The position numbers and the translations under genes are program-made. Positions 7,487 through 13,850 of a stretch of DNA of 39,682 nt are shown here, piece by piece. The notes under the pieces were generated by a model. It was not told the DNA's origin and did no database searches. It saw only the letters and a list, made by a program, of their open reading frames with translations. The number at the start of each line of letters is the position of its first letter. Position 1 is the stretch's first letter. This DNA is from JBKBRC01 sp046292345 (GTDB lineage: Bacteria > Bacteroidota > Rhodothermia > Rhodothermales > Rubricoccaceae), in the NCBI GenBank assembly GCA_046292345.1, contig JBKBRC010000025.1:1-39682 (forward strand), written 5' to 3'.

Positions 7487-8071
7487 GTGCTCTGGCTGTT
7501 CGTCCTCACGCCCATCCTGGTCACCGTCGCAGCGCTCGCGCTGCTGCCCGTCGGGGCGGTGCGGGCCTCGTCCCACGCCGTGCAGCGCCTCGACGGAAGT
7601 TTGAGCGCGCGCCGCGCCCGGGTCGAGCGGCTGAGCCTTCGCCGGTACGTCCTGCACGGTGTGCTCGTACCGGTCGTGCTGGCAACGGCCCTGAGCGGGC
7701 TCCTCTTCGGGCTCTACGCCTTCGTGCCCTGGACGCCGCTCGCGCACGTCTTTGGCGAAACCACGCCCGAGACGGCGCTCGTCGCGGAGACGCTCGTCGC
7801 GGACTACCGCGCGCGCGCCGATGCCGCCGCCCGCGCGCGTCTCGACGAGGCGGTTCGGGCCGGCCAGCACGTGGGCGCGTGGTGGCACGCCGCGCACGCC
7901 GCACGGGTGAACGTTCACCTGAACGTGCTCGTGCTGCTCATTCTGACCGGCTTCTACGTCGCACTCGGGCGCTACATGTGGCGCGCGCGTACGGCCTACC
8001 GAGCGGCCGCGCGCACGCGCCGCCGCCAGTATGCCCTCGCCGACCGCCGCCGCCTCGGGGCGGAGGCCTGA
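7487..8071 (+). CDS. Unknown membrane protein, second of the tandem pair
   Basis: With a GTG start at 7487, the 194-residue product begins MLWLFVLTPILV, closely matching MLWYALAPLAVL of the preceding gene. This start is preferred because it aligns the two proteins from residue 1; the open frame before it overlaps the previous gene. Shared blocks are RLDGSLSARRARVERLSLRRY followed by a membrane helix containing PV.LA.AL, and a C-terminal helix followed by TRRRQYALADRRRLGAEA. The segment between helices 2 and 3 is shorter than in the first gene and lacks the low-complexity repeat. Three membrane helices are expected. The function is unknown. It was probably produced by tandem duplication and translated from the same message. 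Confidence 0.72.
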   Translation: MLWLFVLTPILVTVAALALLPVGAVRASSHAVQRLDGSLSARRARVERLSLRRYVLHGVLVPVVLATALSGLLFGLYAFVPWTPLAHVFGETTPETALVAETLVADYRARADAAARARLDEAVRAGQHVGAWWHAAHAARVNVHLNVLVLLILTGFYVALGRYMWRARTAYRAAARTRRRQYALADRRRLGAEA

Positions 8072-8142
8072 GAGAACATGCGCGGAAACGCGGCGCAGAA
8101 AGGGCGCGTTAGGGCGGCTCTGCCTTCCCTCCGCGCTGCCCC

Positions 8143-8721
8143 ATGCCTGAGATACCCTTCGCCGCCGGCGCTCGCCCCTCGCCCGATGGCCTCGAGACGA
8201 TCGTGCTCGGGGGCGGGTGTTTCTGGTGCGTCGAGGCCGTGCTGAAGCCGCTGCGCGGCGTGCGCCGCGTCGTCTCGGGCTACGCTGGCGGCAAGGGCCG
8301 CAACCCGACCTACCGCGAGGTGTGCTCCGGGCGGACGGGCCACGCGGAGGTCGTCGCCGTCACGTTCGATCCGGCCGAGATCTCGCGCGAGGACCTGCTG
8401 CGCGTTTTCTTCGCCACGCACGACCCGACGACGCTCAACCGCCAGGGAGCGGACGTAGGCACGCAGTACCGCTCGGTCGTCTTTTACGCGGACGAGGCGC
8501 AGCGCGCGGCGGCCGAGCAGGTCATCGCCGAGTTCACGGCCGAGGGCGTCTACAGCGACCCCATCGTGACCGAGCTGGCGCCCCTGCCGGAGTTCTTCCC
8601 GGCCGAGGACTACCACCAGGACTACTTCGCGCGCCATCCGGAGCAGCCCTACTGCCAGGCCGTCATCGCGCCCAAAGTGGCCAAGCTGCGCCGCCACTTT
8701 TTCGACCGCCTGACCGCGTGA
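8143..8721 (+). CDS. msrA: Peptide methionine (S)-sulfoxide reductase
   Basis: The 192-residue protein reduces methionine-S-sulfoxide in proteins. GGGCFWCVE places the catalytic cysteine at residue 26. SGYAGGKGRNPTYREVCSG, GHAEVVAVTFDP, FFATHDPTTLNRQGADVGTQ and EDYHQDYF are all standard MsrA blocks. The PYCQAVIAPKV near the end supplies a possible resolving cysteine. The length is typical for a stand-alone MsrA with no MsrB fusion. It is followed by a convergent DUF411 lipoprotein, with the 15-nt repeat array between them. Recognition is unambiguous. Confidence 0.97.
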   Translation: MPEIPFAAGARPSPDGLETIVLGGGCFWCVEAVLKPLRGVRRVVSGYAGGKGRNPTYREVCSGRTGHAEVVAVTFDPAEISREDLLRVFFATHDPTTLNRQGADVGTQYRSVVFYADEAQRAAAEQVIAEFTAEGVYSDPIVTELAPLPEFFPAEDYHQDYFARHPEQPYCQAVIAPKVAKLRRHFFDRLTA

Positions 8722-8733
8722 GCGCCCGGAGCA

Positions 8734-8778
8734 GCAGCGCTCAGGGCCGCAGCGCTCAGGGCCGCAGCGCTCAGGGCA
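8734..8778. repeat. 15-nt tandem repeat x3 at the DUF411 gene stop codon
   Basis: The unit gcagcgctcagggcc occurs at 8734-8748, 8749-8763 and (last base changed) 8764-8778. Each copy contains tca. The copy at 8771-8773 is the minus-strand stop codon, and two more in-frame TGAs follow it at 8756 and 8741. Confidence 0.9.
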
Positions 8779-9292
8779 GCAGCTGCACGCCCTCGTAGCG
8801 CGCGAACGGCCGGGCCTCGCCCCGCGCGACGAGCAGCACGTCGTACGTGTCCGGTGCGACGCCCTCGGCCTCCATGCCGGGCGAGCCGACGGGCATGCCG
8901 GGCACGCTCAGGCCCGCGGCGCCCTCGGGGCGCTCGGCGAGCAGCCGCTTGACCGCCCCCGCCGGCACATGCCCCTCGATGATGTACCCGTCCACAACGC
9001 CCGTGTGGCAGGCCGAGAGCGTGTCCGGAATGCCGTACTCGGTCTTGACCGGCGCCAGCGACTCCACGTACTCGGTCTTGACCCGGAAGCCCTCGTCTTC
9101 CATGTGGTGCACCCAGAGCCGGCAGCAGCCGCACTGCGGCGTCGCGTAGACCGTCAGGACGGGCAGCGAAGGGTCGGGCGCGGGCGTGGCGCGCGTGTCG
9201 GCCGGTGGAGCGTCGTGCGCGGCGTGGTCCGTGCCAGGGCGGCAGGCGGCAAGGGCGAGCGCGGCGACGAGCAGGAGAGCGAGAGCGCGCAT
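8771..9292 (-). CDS. DUF411 (CopG-type) copper-binding lipoprotein
   Basis: The 173-residue protein begins MRALALLLVAALALAAC, a signal peptide with lipobox cysteine at residue 17. The mature part has a thioredoxin-like TVYATPQCGCCRLW (cysteines 54, 56 and 57), then a PDTLSACHTG segment with cysteine 95, then a Met/Gly loop, VPGMPVGSPGM. These are the hallmarks of DUF411. CopG of Pseudomonas, a DUF411 protein, is a periplasmic copper-resistance protein. A copper-handling role here is inferred from family; no other copper gene is adjacent. The frame is open 25 codons upstream, but the ATG at 9292 begins a clean signal peptide. It converges with msrA. Confidence 0.85.
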   Translation of the reverse strand: MRALALLLVAALALAACRPGTDHAAHDAPPADTRATPAPDPSLPVLTVYATPQCGCCRLWVHHMEDEGFRVKTEYVESLAPVKTEYGIPDTLSACHTGVVDGYIIEGHVPAGAVKRLLAERPEGAAGLSVPGMPVGSPGMEAEGVAPDTYDVLLVARGEARPFARYEGVQLLP

Positions 9293-9406
9293 GGGCGGAG
9301 GGCCAGAGGATGAGACGGAATCAACGGACGCGCGCTGCGCGTTGCGACGCGGCCGGTGCAGATTCACCGCGTATCATTCCGTAGCACGTCCTCTGCTGCC
9401 GACGCC

Positions 9407-10207
9407 ATGGCCCCCCGCTTCGAAGACCTCCGCGTACGTCTGCTCCAGGTCCGCGAGCGCCCTGCCGTGATCGCCGAGGAGCAGGCGAGCTTCCGGGCGC
9501 GGACGGGCCTGCGACCGGACCAGCTCGTCGTCACGAACGTACTGCTGGAGACGCTCGGCCCCGACCTGCTCGACGACGTGGACGCGGTTATGATCGGCGG
9601 GGCCGGAGCGTACTCGGTTACGCGGACCTACGCCTGGACCGAGGCGCTCGCCGGGCTCTGCCGCGCCTGCGCCGGGCGCGCCGTGCCGCTCTTCGGGTCG
9701 TGCTGGGGGCATCAGTTCATCGCGCGCGCCTTCGGCGGGACGGTCATCAACGACCCGGCGCGCGCCGAGATGGGCACGCACGACGTGCGCCTGACGGCGG
9801 CCGGCCGTGCCGATCCGCTCTTTGGCACGCTGCCAGACCGCTTCGGCGCGCAGATGGGTCACCACGACCGCGTGGCCGTCCTGCCGCCGGGCGCAACCGA
9901 ACTGGCCGAGAATGACACCGCGCCCTTCCAGGCGTTTCGCCTGGACGGCCTGCCGATCTACGGCACGCAGTTTCACTCCGAGCTCGATGCCGAGACTGAG
10001 CGCGCGCGGCTCATCACCTACCGCCCTTACTATCCCGAGATGGCCGACGATGTCGTCTTCGAGGCGACGCTGGCCACGCTGCGCCCGACGCCGGACGCCG
10101 ACGATCTGCTGCGGCGCTTTCTCGTGCGCTACGCCGTCGCAGACGGTGCAGCCCTCCTTGAGGCCGAGCTCGAAGAGGCGCGCGAGATCGGCCGCGGCGC
10201 TGGCTGA
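9407..10207 (+). CDS. Class I glutamine amidotransferase-like protein (GMP synthase-like domain)
   Basis: The 266-residue protein is a stand-alone class I GATase. The nucleophile elbow FGSCWGHQF (Cys99) and the closing YGTQFHSELD (His190, Glu192) complete the catalytic triad. DDVDAVMIGGAGAYSVT fits the oxyanion-strand region. No synthetase domain is attached or adjacent, so the amide acceptor is unknown. Proteins of this type are usually annotated as GMP synthase-like or peptidase C26-like. The start is placed at ATG 9407; the open frame before it runs through the divergent promoter region. The last 79 nt overlap the 3' end of the convergent hydrolase gene, and the stop codon sits in a 12-nt tandem repeat. 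Confidence 0.85.
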   Translation: MAPRFEDLRVRLLQVRERPAVIAEEQASFRARTGLRPDQLVVTNVLLETLGPDLLDDVDAVMIGGAGAYSVTRTYAWTEALAGLCRACAGRAVPLFGSCWGHQFIARAFGGTVINDPARAEMGTHDVRLTAAGRADPLFGTLPDRFGAQMGHHDRVAVLPPGATELAENDTAPFQAFRLDGLPIYGTQFHSELDAETERARLITYRPYYPEMADDVVFEATLATLRPTPDADDLLRRFLVRYAVADGAALLEAELEEAREIGRGAG

Positions 10208-11223
10208 CCCTGGGGCTGACCCTGGGGCTGCCCCCGAAGCGCCGCGGCAAAAAACTGCACCGCGAGCGCCTCCGAGTAGTAGGTCTTGCCAGGCGCGACG
10301 AAGCCTACGTGCCCGCCGTAGCGCGGCACGACCAGGTGCAGGTACGGGTTGCGCGCGGCGGCGTGCACGGGGTAGCACGGCGGCGAGAGAAACGGGTCGT
10401 CGGCCGCCTGCACGAGCAGCGTCGGGACGGCGATGCGGGGCAGGAGGGGACCGGCCGAGGCGCGCGCGTAGTAGTCGGCCGCGCTCTCGAAGCCATGCAC
10501 GGGCGCCGTGAAATGCCCGTCGAAATCGGCGAAGGTGCGCATGGCGCGCACGGCCGCGGCGTCCGGCGCGCCTTTGAAGCGTCCGGCCTTCTCGGCGACC
10601 TTGGCGCGCAGCGAGCGCAGGAAATACTCCATGTAGAGGCGCCGGGATGGCTGCGCGAGCACCACGCCCGAGGACGACAGGTCGGTCGGGACTGAGAAGG
10701 CCGCGGCGGCGGTGAGACGCGGGTCGGCGCTGGCAGCGGCCTCGCCGAGGAAACGCAGCGTCAGGTTGCCACCGAGCGAGAAGCCGACGAGCGTGACGGT
10801 CTCGTAGCCGCGCGCGAAAACGTGCGCGAGCACGGCTGCGAGGTCTTCGGTGGCGCCGCTGTGGTAGGCGCGCAGGAGCCGGTTGGGCTCGCCTGAGCAG
10901 CCACGCATGTTCCACGCGGCCACGTCCCAGCCGGCGTGGCCGAGCGCGCGCGCCATGCCGCGGACGTACGCGCGGTCGCTGCTGCCCTCGAGCCCGTGCG
11001 AGACGATGGCCGCGCGCGGCGTCCCCTCGGGCGGGGTCGTGGCGGCCATCCAGTCCACGTCCAGAAAGTCGCCGTCGGGCGTGTCGATGCGGGTGCGGGT
11101 GTAGGCAACGCCCTCCACGCGGCGCAGCAGCGAAGCGGCGAGCGTCTGCACGTGCCCGCTGCGCAGCGGGCCGCGCGGCACGCGGTAGGGTGGCGGATCG
11201 AAGGCGATGGGGCGACGGGGCAT
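10129..11223 (-). CDS. YheT-family alpha/beta hydrolase with antisense-encoded C-terminal tail
   Basis: The 364-residue protein belongs to the YheT/EMB8 group of alpha/beta hydrolases. It has SGHVQTLAASLLRR near the N-terminus, VSHGLEGSSDRAYVRGMA and AWNMRGCSGEPNRL. The nucleophile elbow GFSLGGN has Ser149, the acid is Asp276 in ADDPFLSPP, and the base is His305 in YGGHVGFV. The substrate is unknown (short- or medium-chain esters in characterised relatives). The family core ends near residue 330 (FFAAALR). The remaining 34 residues, starting with GQPQGQPQGQP, come from a 12-nt tandem repeat and then from the strand opposite the amidotransferase gene. The native stop thus seems to have been lost. 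ATG 11223 is chosen; a GTG two codons earlier is possible. Confidence 0.88.
   Translation of the reverse strand: MPRRPIAFDPPPYRVPRGPLRSGHVQTLAASLLRRVEGVAYTRTRIDTPDGDFLDVDWMAATTPPEGTPRAAIVSHGLEGSSDRAYVRGMARALGHAGWDVAAWNMRGCSGEPNRLLRAYHSGATEDLAAVLAHVFARGYETVTLVGFSLGGNLTLRFLGEAAASADPRLTAAAAFSVPTDLSSSGVVLAQPSRRLYMEYFLRSLRAKVAEKAGRFKGAPDAAAVRAMRTFADFDGHFTAPVHGFESAADYYARASAGPLLPRIAVPTLLVQAADDPFLSPPCYPVHAAARNPYLHLVVPRYGGHVGFVAPGKTYYSEALAVQFFAAALRGQPQGQPQGQPAPRPISRASSSSASRRAAPSATA
10202..10230. repeat. 12-nt tandem repeat in the convergent overlap
   Basis: The unit ggctgaccctgg occurs at 10202-10213 and 10214-10225, with a partial third copy (ggctg) at 10226-10230. On the plus strand it duplicates the amidotransferase TGA stop in frame (10205 and 10217). 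On the minus strand it encodes the GQPQ repeats of the hydrolase tail. Confidence 0.88.
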
Positions 11224-11234
11224 GGGCACGTCTG

Positions 11235-11310
11235 CTCAGGCGGCCAGCTGCTCAGGGCGGCGGCACTCAGGGGGGCGACCCTCAGGGGGGCGACCCTCAG
11301 GGGGATGGGC
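11235..11310. repeat. Approximately 15-nt tandem array with five TGAs after the reductase gene
   Basis: ctcagggggg-cgacc is perfectly repeated at 11266-11280 and 11281-11295. A diverged third copy at 11296-11310 holds the minus-strand stop (11297-11299). Related ctcagg cores extend the series to 11251 and 11235, with spacings of 15, 15, 15 and 16. Each core carries a minus-strand TGA. Confidence 0.85.
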
Positions 11311-12229
11311 GAGCTGCGGGCAGGCCCAGGCGGGGCGCGAGGTCGTCCAGGGCGACGTCGAGCGGGCGCGGGCGGAAGCCGAGCTCGGCCTCGGCGCGCA
11401 GGATGAGCAGGCCCGCGCGCAGCGGACGCGGCGCGCCGGGGTGGAGCGCGTCGGTCGTGACGGGGCGGAGCAGGCTCGCGTCGAGTCCCCAGCGCTCGGC
11501 GACGCGCTCGGCGAAGGCGTACGTGGAGAGCACTTCGCGCCCGGCCAGGTGGAACACGCCCGACTTGCGGTAGCGCACGACGCGCAGGATGCCCTCGGCC
11601 AGGTCAGGCGCGTACGTGGGCGTGCGCACCTGATCGGTCGTCACCTCGATCTCGCGCCCGGCGGCGAGCTCGCGCGCGAGGAACGTGACGAGGTTGAAGC
11701 GCTGCTCGCCGGCGACGTGTCCGTAGACGAGCGTCGTACGCACGACGGCCCATTCGCGCAGGCGCGACGAGCGGATGGCGTTCTCGGCGGCCAGCTTGGA
11801 GCGCCCGTAGGCGTTGATGGGCGCCGGGCGGTCGTCCTCGGCATACGGCCCGGCCTGCCCGTCGAAGACGAAGTCGGTCGAGAGGAAAACGAGGCGCGCG
11901 CCGTGGCGGTGGCAGGCCGCCGCCAGGCGCGCCGTAGCGTCGACGTTGACGGCCCAGCAGGTCTGCTTGTCGCGCTCGCACGGCTCGACCTTGCTCATCG
12001 CCGCGAGGTGGAGCACGACGCCGGGCGCGAAGTCCTGCATGAGCGCCTCCACGGCCGCGCCGTCGGTCACGTCGAGCGGGGTGTAGCCGCCGGCGAAGTC
12101 GGTCGCGCGGGAGGTCGGGCCGCGGCCGGTCAGGAGCACGTCGGCGCCGGGCCAGTCGGCGAGGCGCCGCGCGAGGGCCTGCCCGATGAGGCCGTCGGCG
12201 CCGGTGACGAGGATGCGAGGGTAGACCAT
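11297..12229 (-). CDS. RmlD-like NAD-dependent sugar nucleotide reductase (SDR)
   Basis: The 310-residue protein is an extended short-chain dehydrogenase similar to dTDP-4-dehydrorhamnose reductase. It has an N-terminal TGADGLIG dinucleotide-binding loop (residues 9-16), HLAAMSKVEPCERD, LSTDFVFDG with the active-site Ser/Thr, and YGRSK (Tyr141, Lys145). No rmlA, rmlB or rmlC gene is present here. The substrate is therefore uncertain, and it may act on another 4-keto or 2-keto sugar. It sits 37 nt downstream of the mutase small subunit in a minus-strand run. Its stop codon lies inside a repeat array. Confidence 0.85.
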   Translation of the reverse strand: MVYPRILVTGADGLIGQALARRLADWPGADVLLTGRGPTSRATDFAGGYTPLDVTDGAAVEALMQDFAPGVVLHLAAMSKVEPCERDKQTCWAVNVDATARLAAACHRHGARLVFLSTDFVFDGQAGPYAEDDRPAPINAYGRSKLAAENAIRSSRLREWAVVRTTLVYGHVAGEQRFNLVTFLARELAAGREIEVTTDQVRTPTYAPDLAEGILRVVRYRKSGVFHLAGREVLSTYAFAERVAERWGLDASLLRPVTTDALHPGAPRPLRAGLLILRAEAELGFRPRPLDVALDDLAPRLGLPAARPSP

Positions 12230-12266
12230 GCGGCAGGCCGGCGGTCAGGAGCGGCGGGCGGGGCCG

Positions 12267-12704
12267 TCAGGCCTCGCGCCGTGCGGGGATGGCGTCGCGC
12301 AGGTAGGCGGCGATGTCGGCCAGGGACGTGCCGGGCGTGAAGACGCGGTCCACGGTGCCGTCGGCCATGAGGGCAGCCGCGTCGTCGTCGGGGATGGTGC
12401 CTCCGGCGAGCAGGAGCACGTCGGAGAGCTCCGCCTCGTCGAGCAGGCGGCGCAGGCGCGGCAGAACGGTGCCGTGCGCGCCCGAGAGGATCGAGACGCC
12501 CACGACGTCCACGTCTTCCTCGAGCGCGGCGCGCACGACCATCTCGGGCGTCTTGCGCAGGCCTGTGTAGACGACCTCCATGCCGGCGTCGCGCAGGCCC
12601 GCCGCGACGACCTTGGCGCCGCGGTCGTGCCCGTCGAGGCCGACCTTGGCGATCAGGACGCGGATCGGGCGGCCGAGCGGCGCGGCCGGAGCGGAGGCAG
12701 TCAT
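12267..12704 (-). CDS. Methylmalonyl-CoA mutase B12-binding (small) subunit
   Basis: The 145-residue protein is a free-standing cobalamin-binding Rossmann domain. It carries KVGLDGHDRGAKVV, with the DxHxxG base-off ligand motif at residues 24-29 (His26 as the cobalt ligand), then GVSILSGAHGT and LLLAGGTIPDDD. The sequence matches the C-terminal domain of methylmalonyl-CoA mutases rather than that of methionine synthase. It is therefore the expected partner of the catalytic subunit at 3843-5426, which lacks this domain. ATG 12704 is chosen because it lies 4 nt after the stop of the preceding gene; the frame upstream of it is antisense-like. It is transcribed in the opposite direction to its partner. 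Confidence 0.92.
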   Translation of the reverse strand: MTASAPAAPLGRPIRVLIAKVGLDGHDRGAKVVAAGLRDAGMEVVYTGLRKTPEMVVRAALEEDVDVVGVSILSGAHGTVLPRLRRLLDEAELSDVLLLAGGTIPDDDAAALMADGTVDRVFTPGTSLADIAAYLRDAIPARREA

Positions 12705-12708
12705 CGGG

Positions 12709-13152
12709 TCAGGGGTAGAAGCGAAGGCCGAGCGCCGCGCCCACGCCCACGTCGGTCTGATCGGTGAGCTGGAGCTGCGGCGTGACCTGGCCGAAGATCT
12801 CAAACTCGCGAGCCGGATAGAAGCCCAGGCCGAAGTTGAAGCTCAGGCCGGCGCGCGTGTTGCGGTCGGGGCGCGTGGCGACGAACGCGCCCGGTCCGAA
12901 GAAGCCGCGCACGACGGCGCCCTGCGTGGCGAGGCGGCGGTCGGCGATGAGGTAGTGGCCCTGCAGGTCGAGGCGCTCGTCGAAGTCGGTGCCGGCGGCG
13001 AAGTCGAAGGAGCCCGCGCCCTGGCCGATTTTGAGCGCGAGGCCGGTCGGGTCGCCGATCTGCGCGCCGATGCCGAAGCCGCCCTGGGCATGCGCGTCGG
13101 GCGCGGCGGCGAGCGCGAGCAGGAAGGCGGAAGTCAGGAGGAGCGTGCGCAT
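12709..13152 (-). CDS. Small outer-membrane beta-barrel-like protein
   Basis: The 147-residue protein starts with a clear signal peptide ending in AHAQ. The mature part consists of short alternating strands rich in Gly and aromatic residues (GLSFNFGLGFYP, DVGVGAALGLRFYP) and ends with a tyrosine-proline after an aromatic residue, much like a beta-signal. Eight or so strands would fit a small barrel. No specific family is recognised. It is the immediate upstream neighbour of the B12-binding subunit (4-nt gap), probably on the same transcript, although no functional link is evident. A G9 tract lies in the 40-nt gap before its ATG. Confidence 0.7.
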   Translation of the reverse strand: MRTLLLTSAFLLALAAAPDAHAQGGFGIGAQIGDPTGLALKIGQGAGSFDFAAGTDFDERLDLQGHYLIADRRLATQGAVVRGFFGPGAFVATRPDRNTRAGLSFNFGLGFYPAREFEIFGQVTPQLQLTDQTDVGVGAALGLRFYP

Positions 13153-13192
13153 GCGTGGTGGAGAGGCAGGTGAGAGGGGGGGGGCGCGCGCC

Positions 13193-13729
13193 TCAGGCGT
13201 CCGGCTCGGCCGTGGCCGCCTCGAGGTGTTCGCGGAGTGCGCCGGCGTCGCGCAGGGCGAGCCGGCCGGCCAGGATCAGGCGTAACTCGCGCCGCCGGGC
13301 CGCGCCCTCGTACCGCTCGACCTCCTCCGGCGTTTCCGGCGCAAGCGGCGGCACCGGGATGGGCCGCCCGCTCTGGTCCACGGCCACGAACGTGTAGTAG
13401 GCGCGGTTGCAGCGCCGGCGCGTACCCGAGGCCGTGTCCTCGGCCCAGACGTTGATCTCGACCTCCATCGAGGTCGTGAAGGCGCGCGAAACGACCGACT
13501 CGAGCACGACGACCTCGCCGAGCTTGATGGCTGAGCGGAAGTCCACGTTGTCCACGCTCGCCGTGACGACGGTGCGGTTGGAGTGGCGCTGTGCGGCGAT
13601 GGCGGCGCAGATATCCATCAGGTGGAGCAGGCGGCCGCCCATGAGGTTGCCGAGCGTGTTGGTGTCGTTGGGGAGCACCAGCTCGTTCATACGGCATGTG
13701 CCGACTGAGGGGGGCTTGGGCGTCTGCAT
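13193..13729 (-). CDS. Acyl-CoA thioesterase (hotdog fold, YciA/BACH-like)
   Basis: The 178-residue protein has the N-terminal signature MNELVLPNDTNTLGNLMGGR followed by LLHLMDICAAIAAQRHS. Then come VVTASVDNVDFRSAIKLGEVV and SMEVEINVWAEDTASG, the conserved blocks of bacterial acyl-CoA thioesterases that hydrolyse medium/long-chain acyl-CoA to free acid and CoA. The catalytic Asn/Asp of LPNDTNTLG are present. I place the start at ATG 13729 (MQTPKPPS). An ATG 21 codons upstream (13792) and one at MNELVL (13690) are alternatives. It lies in the minus-strand run 109 nt after the AsnB-like family gene. Confidence 0.9.
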   Translation of the reverse strand: MQTPKPPSVGTCRMNELVLPNDTNTLGNLMGGRLLHLMDICAAIAAQRHSNRTVVTASVDNVDFRSAIKLGEVVVLESVVSRAFTTSMEVEINVWAEDTASGTRRRCNRAYYTFVAVDQSGRPIPVPPLAPETPEEVERYEGAARRRELRLILAGRLALRDAGALREHLEAATAEPDA

Positions 13730-13826
13730 CGGAGGGGCGGAGGACTCAGGCGTGTTGCCCAATGATTTCTCCGGCGCCGGCCCGGAGGCCATCGCCGAGG
13801 CTTCACGCGGCGCGGCGCCGGCGCGG

Positions 13827-13850
13827 CGTCTTCTGGCGTCACGTCTTCTG
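13827..13850. repeat. Short 15-nt-period duplication at the AsnB-like family gene stop
   Basis: The 9-mer cgtcttctg occurs at 13827-13835 and 13842-13850, and the minus-strand TGA (13839-13841) lies between the copies. Only 9 of 15 bases match perfectly, so this is a weaker case than the other arrays. Confidence 0.45.

Noticed and set aside
11297..12229. dTDP-rhamnose biosynthesis cluster
   Set aside because: Only the RmlD-like reductase is present; rmlA, rmlB, rmlC and glycosyltransferases are absent.
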